From: CAWAQA01 sp963784065
GTDB lineage: Bacteria; Acidobacteriota; Vicinamibacteria; Vicinamibacterales; UBA2999
Length of the DNA stretch: 64,000 bases
NCBI GenBank assembly: GCA_963784065.1
Contig: CAWAQA010000003.1
Span: 930,001 to 994,000, forward strand
Direction of reading: 5' to 3'
The position numbers were made by a program, and so were the translations under genes. Below the pieces are notes generated by a model. The model ran no database searches. It was not told the origin of the DNA and saw nothing but the letters and a program-made list of their open reading frames with translations. Shown here piece by piece: positions 63,575 through 64,000 of the stretch. Numbering within the stretch: the first letter of the stretch is position 1; every line of letters begins with the position of its first letter.

Positions 63575-64000
63575 TCAGGGGAGGGTGGGAGCCGCGCCAG
63601 GCTGGAGCATCTTGAACGCTCCGAGCACGAGCGGATCGAACTCCGTTGCGCGATCCGTTGACATCACTTCGAGCGCGCGAGCCGGGGTGATCGGCTGTTC
63701 GTGAACGCGGGAGACGAGCTCGTCATAGGCATTGGCCGCGGCGATGATCCTCGCCTCGAGGGGAATCGAGTCTCCGACGAGGCCGTTTGGGAAACCGCTG
63801 CCGTCGTACTTCTCGTGCGTGGCCACCGCAATCCGGTTCGCCGCCGCCAGGAACGGGACGTTCTTGAGCATCGCGAAGCCGTGCAGCGGGTACGACTGCA
63901 GGCGCGCTCGCTCCTCGGCCGTCAGAGCCGTTTCGGGCTTGGTCAGGAGATCGTCGGGCAACGCGAGCCGGCCGAGGTTGTGGAGCAGCGCGGCGCGCTC
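63575..64000 (-). CDS. Degenerate HD-GYP domain protein, C-terminal part (start beyond window)
   Basis: The frame is open from base 64000 to the stop at 63575 (about 141 residues). The HD-GYP pattern is recognisable but altered: LLHNLGRLALPDDLLTKP has HN in place of the HD pair; the next ligand region reads SYPLHGFAML with Tyr where His-Pro is usual; ATHEKYDGSGFPNGL has THE instead of HHE. IPLEARIIAAANAYDELVS follows. At least three metal-binding positions look lost, so catalysis is doubtful and a c-di-GMP binding or protein-interaction role is possible. Contrast the intact enzyme at 4366. The N-terminal part and any receiver or sensor domain lie outside the window. Confidence 0.82.
   Translation of the reverse strand, partial: ERAALLHNLGRLALPDDLLTKPETALTAEERARLQSYPLHGFAMLKNVPFLAAANRIAVATHEKYDGSGFPNGLVGDSIPLEARIIAAANAYDELVSRVHEQPITPARALEVMSTDRATEFDPLVLGAFKMLQPGAAPTLP

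Noticed and set aside
1..64000. tRNA, rRNA, riboswitch, insertion sequence or prophage genes
   Set aside because: No cloverleaf with a GGTTCRA-type T arm, no rRNA-like sequence, no transposase, integrase or phage structural gene was recognised by eye; a covariance-model scan would be needed to exclude small RNAs.

Overview
The window is a 64 kb, GC-rich, gene-dense piece of a Gram-negative (diderm) bacterial chromosome. It carries Sec and Tat exported enzymes, a lipoprotein, an AsmA-family protein, a predicted outer-membrane barrel, a rod-shape operon and a type II secretion / type IV pilus-like locus. Gene content (several subtilases, PD40 beta-propeller, HD-GYP and GGDEF proteins, prolyl-4-hydroxylase) and the spacer palindromes, which would read GFRLKAEAT if translated, are what I associate with Acidobacteriota, probably Vicinamibacteria. 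That placement is inference from style; no rRNA or tRNA gene was recognised to confirm it. I saw no CRISPR array, insertion sequence or prophage.

Layout. 1-1.8 kb: nucleoside transporter and pyrimidine-nucleoside phosphorylase (- strand). 2.2-5.7 kb: a HEAT-repeat protein and an HD-GYP protein that share an N-terminal domain. 5.9-7.5 kb: AsmA-like protein. 8.0-14.3 kb: subtilase, outer-membrane barrel, alkyltransferase-like protein, ECF sigma / anti-sigma / SGD-repeat protein operon, M28 peptidase. 14.8-20.4 kb: a tandem duplication of a two-gene cassette, each copy a subtilase with a C-terminal HxVWGD repeat array followed by a small polytopic membrane protein. 20.7-22.0 kb: Tat-exported PhoX-like protein. 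22.2-29.7 kb (- strand): mreB-mreC-mreD-mrdA-rodA, then RNase G. 29.7-41.4 kb: GGDEF protein, PpiD-like foldase, SppA, flavin amine oxidase, sugar-dehydrogenase-like propeller, FKBP lipoprotein, RlmD/TrmA-type RNA methyltransferase, PD40 propeller. 41.4-59.4 kb (- strand): prolyl-4-hydroxylase-like protein and a large pseudopilus locus: ten consecutive pseudopilin genes, a PilM-PilN fusion (GspL-like), a GspM/PilO-like and a GspC/PilP-like protein, a histidine kinase with a sigma-54 activator, GspE, GspF and an eleventh pseudopilin. 59.8-64 kb: a 1183-residue secreted propeller/Ig-like protein with an Asp/His tail and the end of a degenerate HD-GYP protein.

Two features set this window apart. 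The first is the pseudopilus locus: all assembly parts expected at the inner membrane are present, but with eleven pseudopilin subunits instead of the usual five or so. The second is the duplicated subtilase/membrane-protein cassette with its HxVWGD arrays. In both, small genes are tightly coupled by ATGA overlaps or short gaps, so their products probably act together at the envelope.

Caution for the reader: about twenty genes are interrupted by a single-base shift, several in short G, C, A or T runs and many in housekeeping genes (PBP2 three times, SppA, GspE). In almost every case the downstream frame continues the same protein family. I read these as residual sequencing errors and give the full span of each gene as one CDS, naming the approximate shift point.
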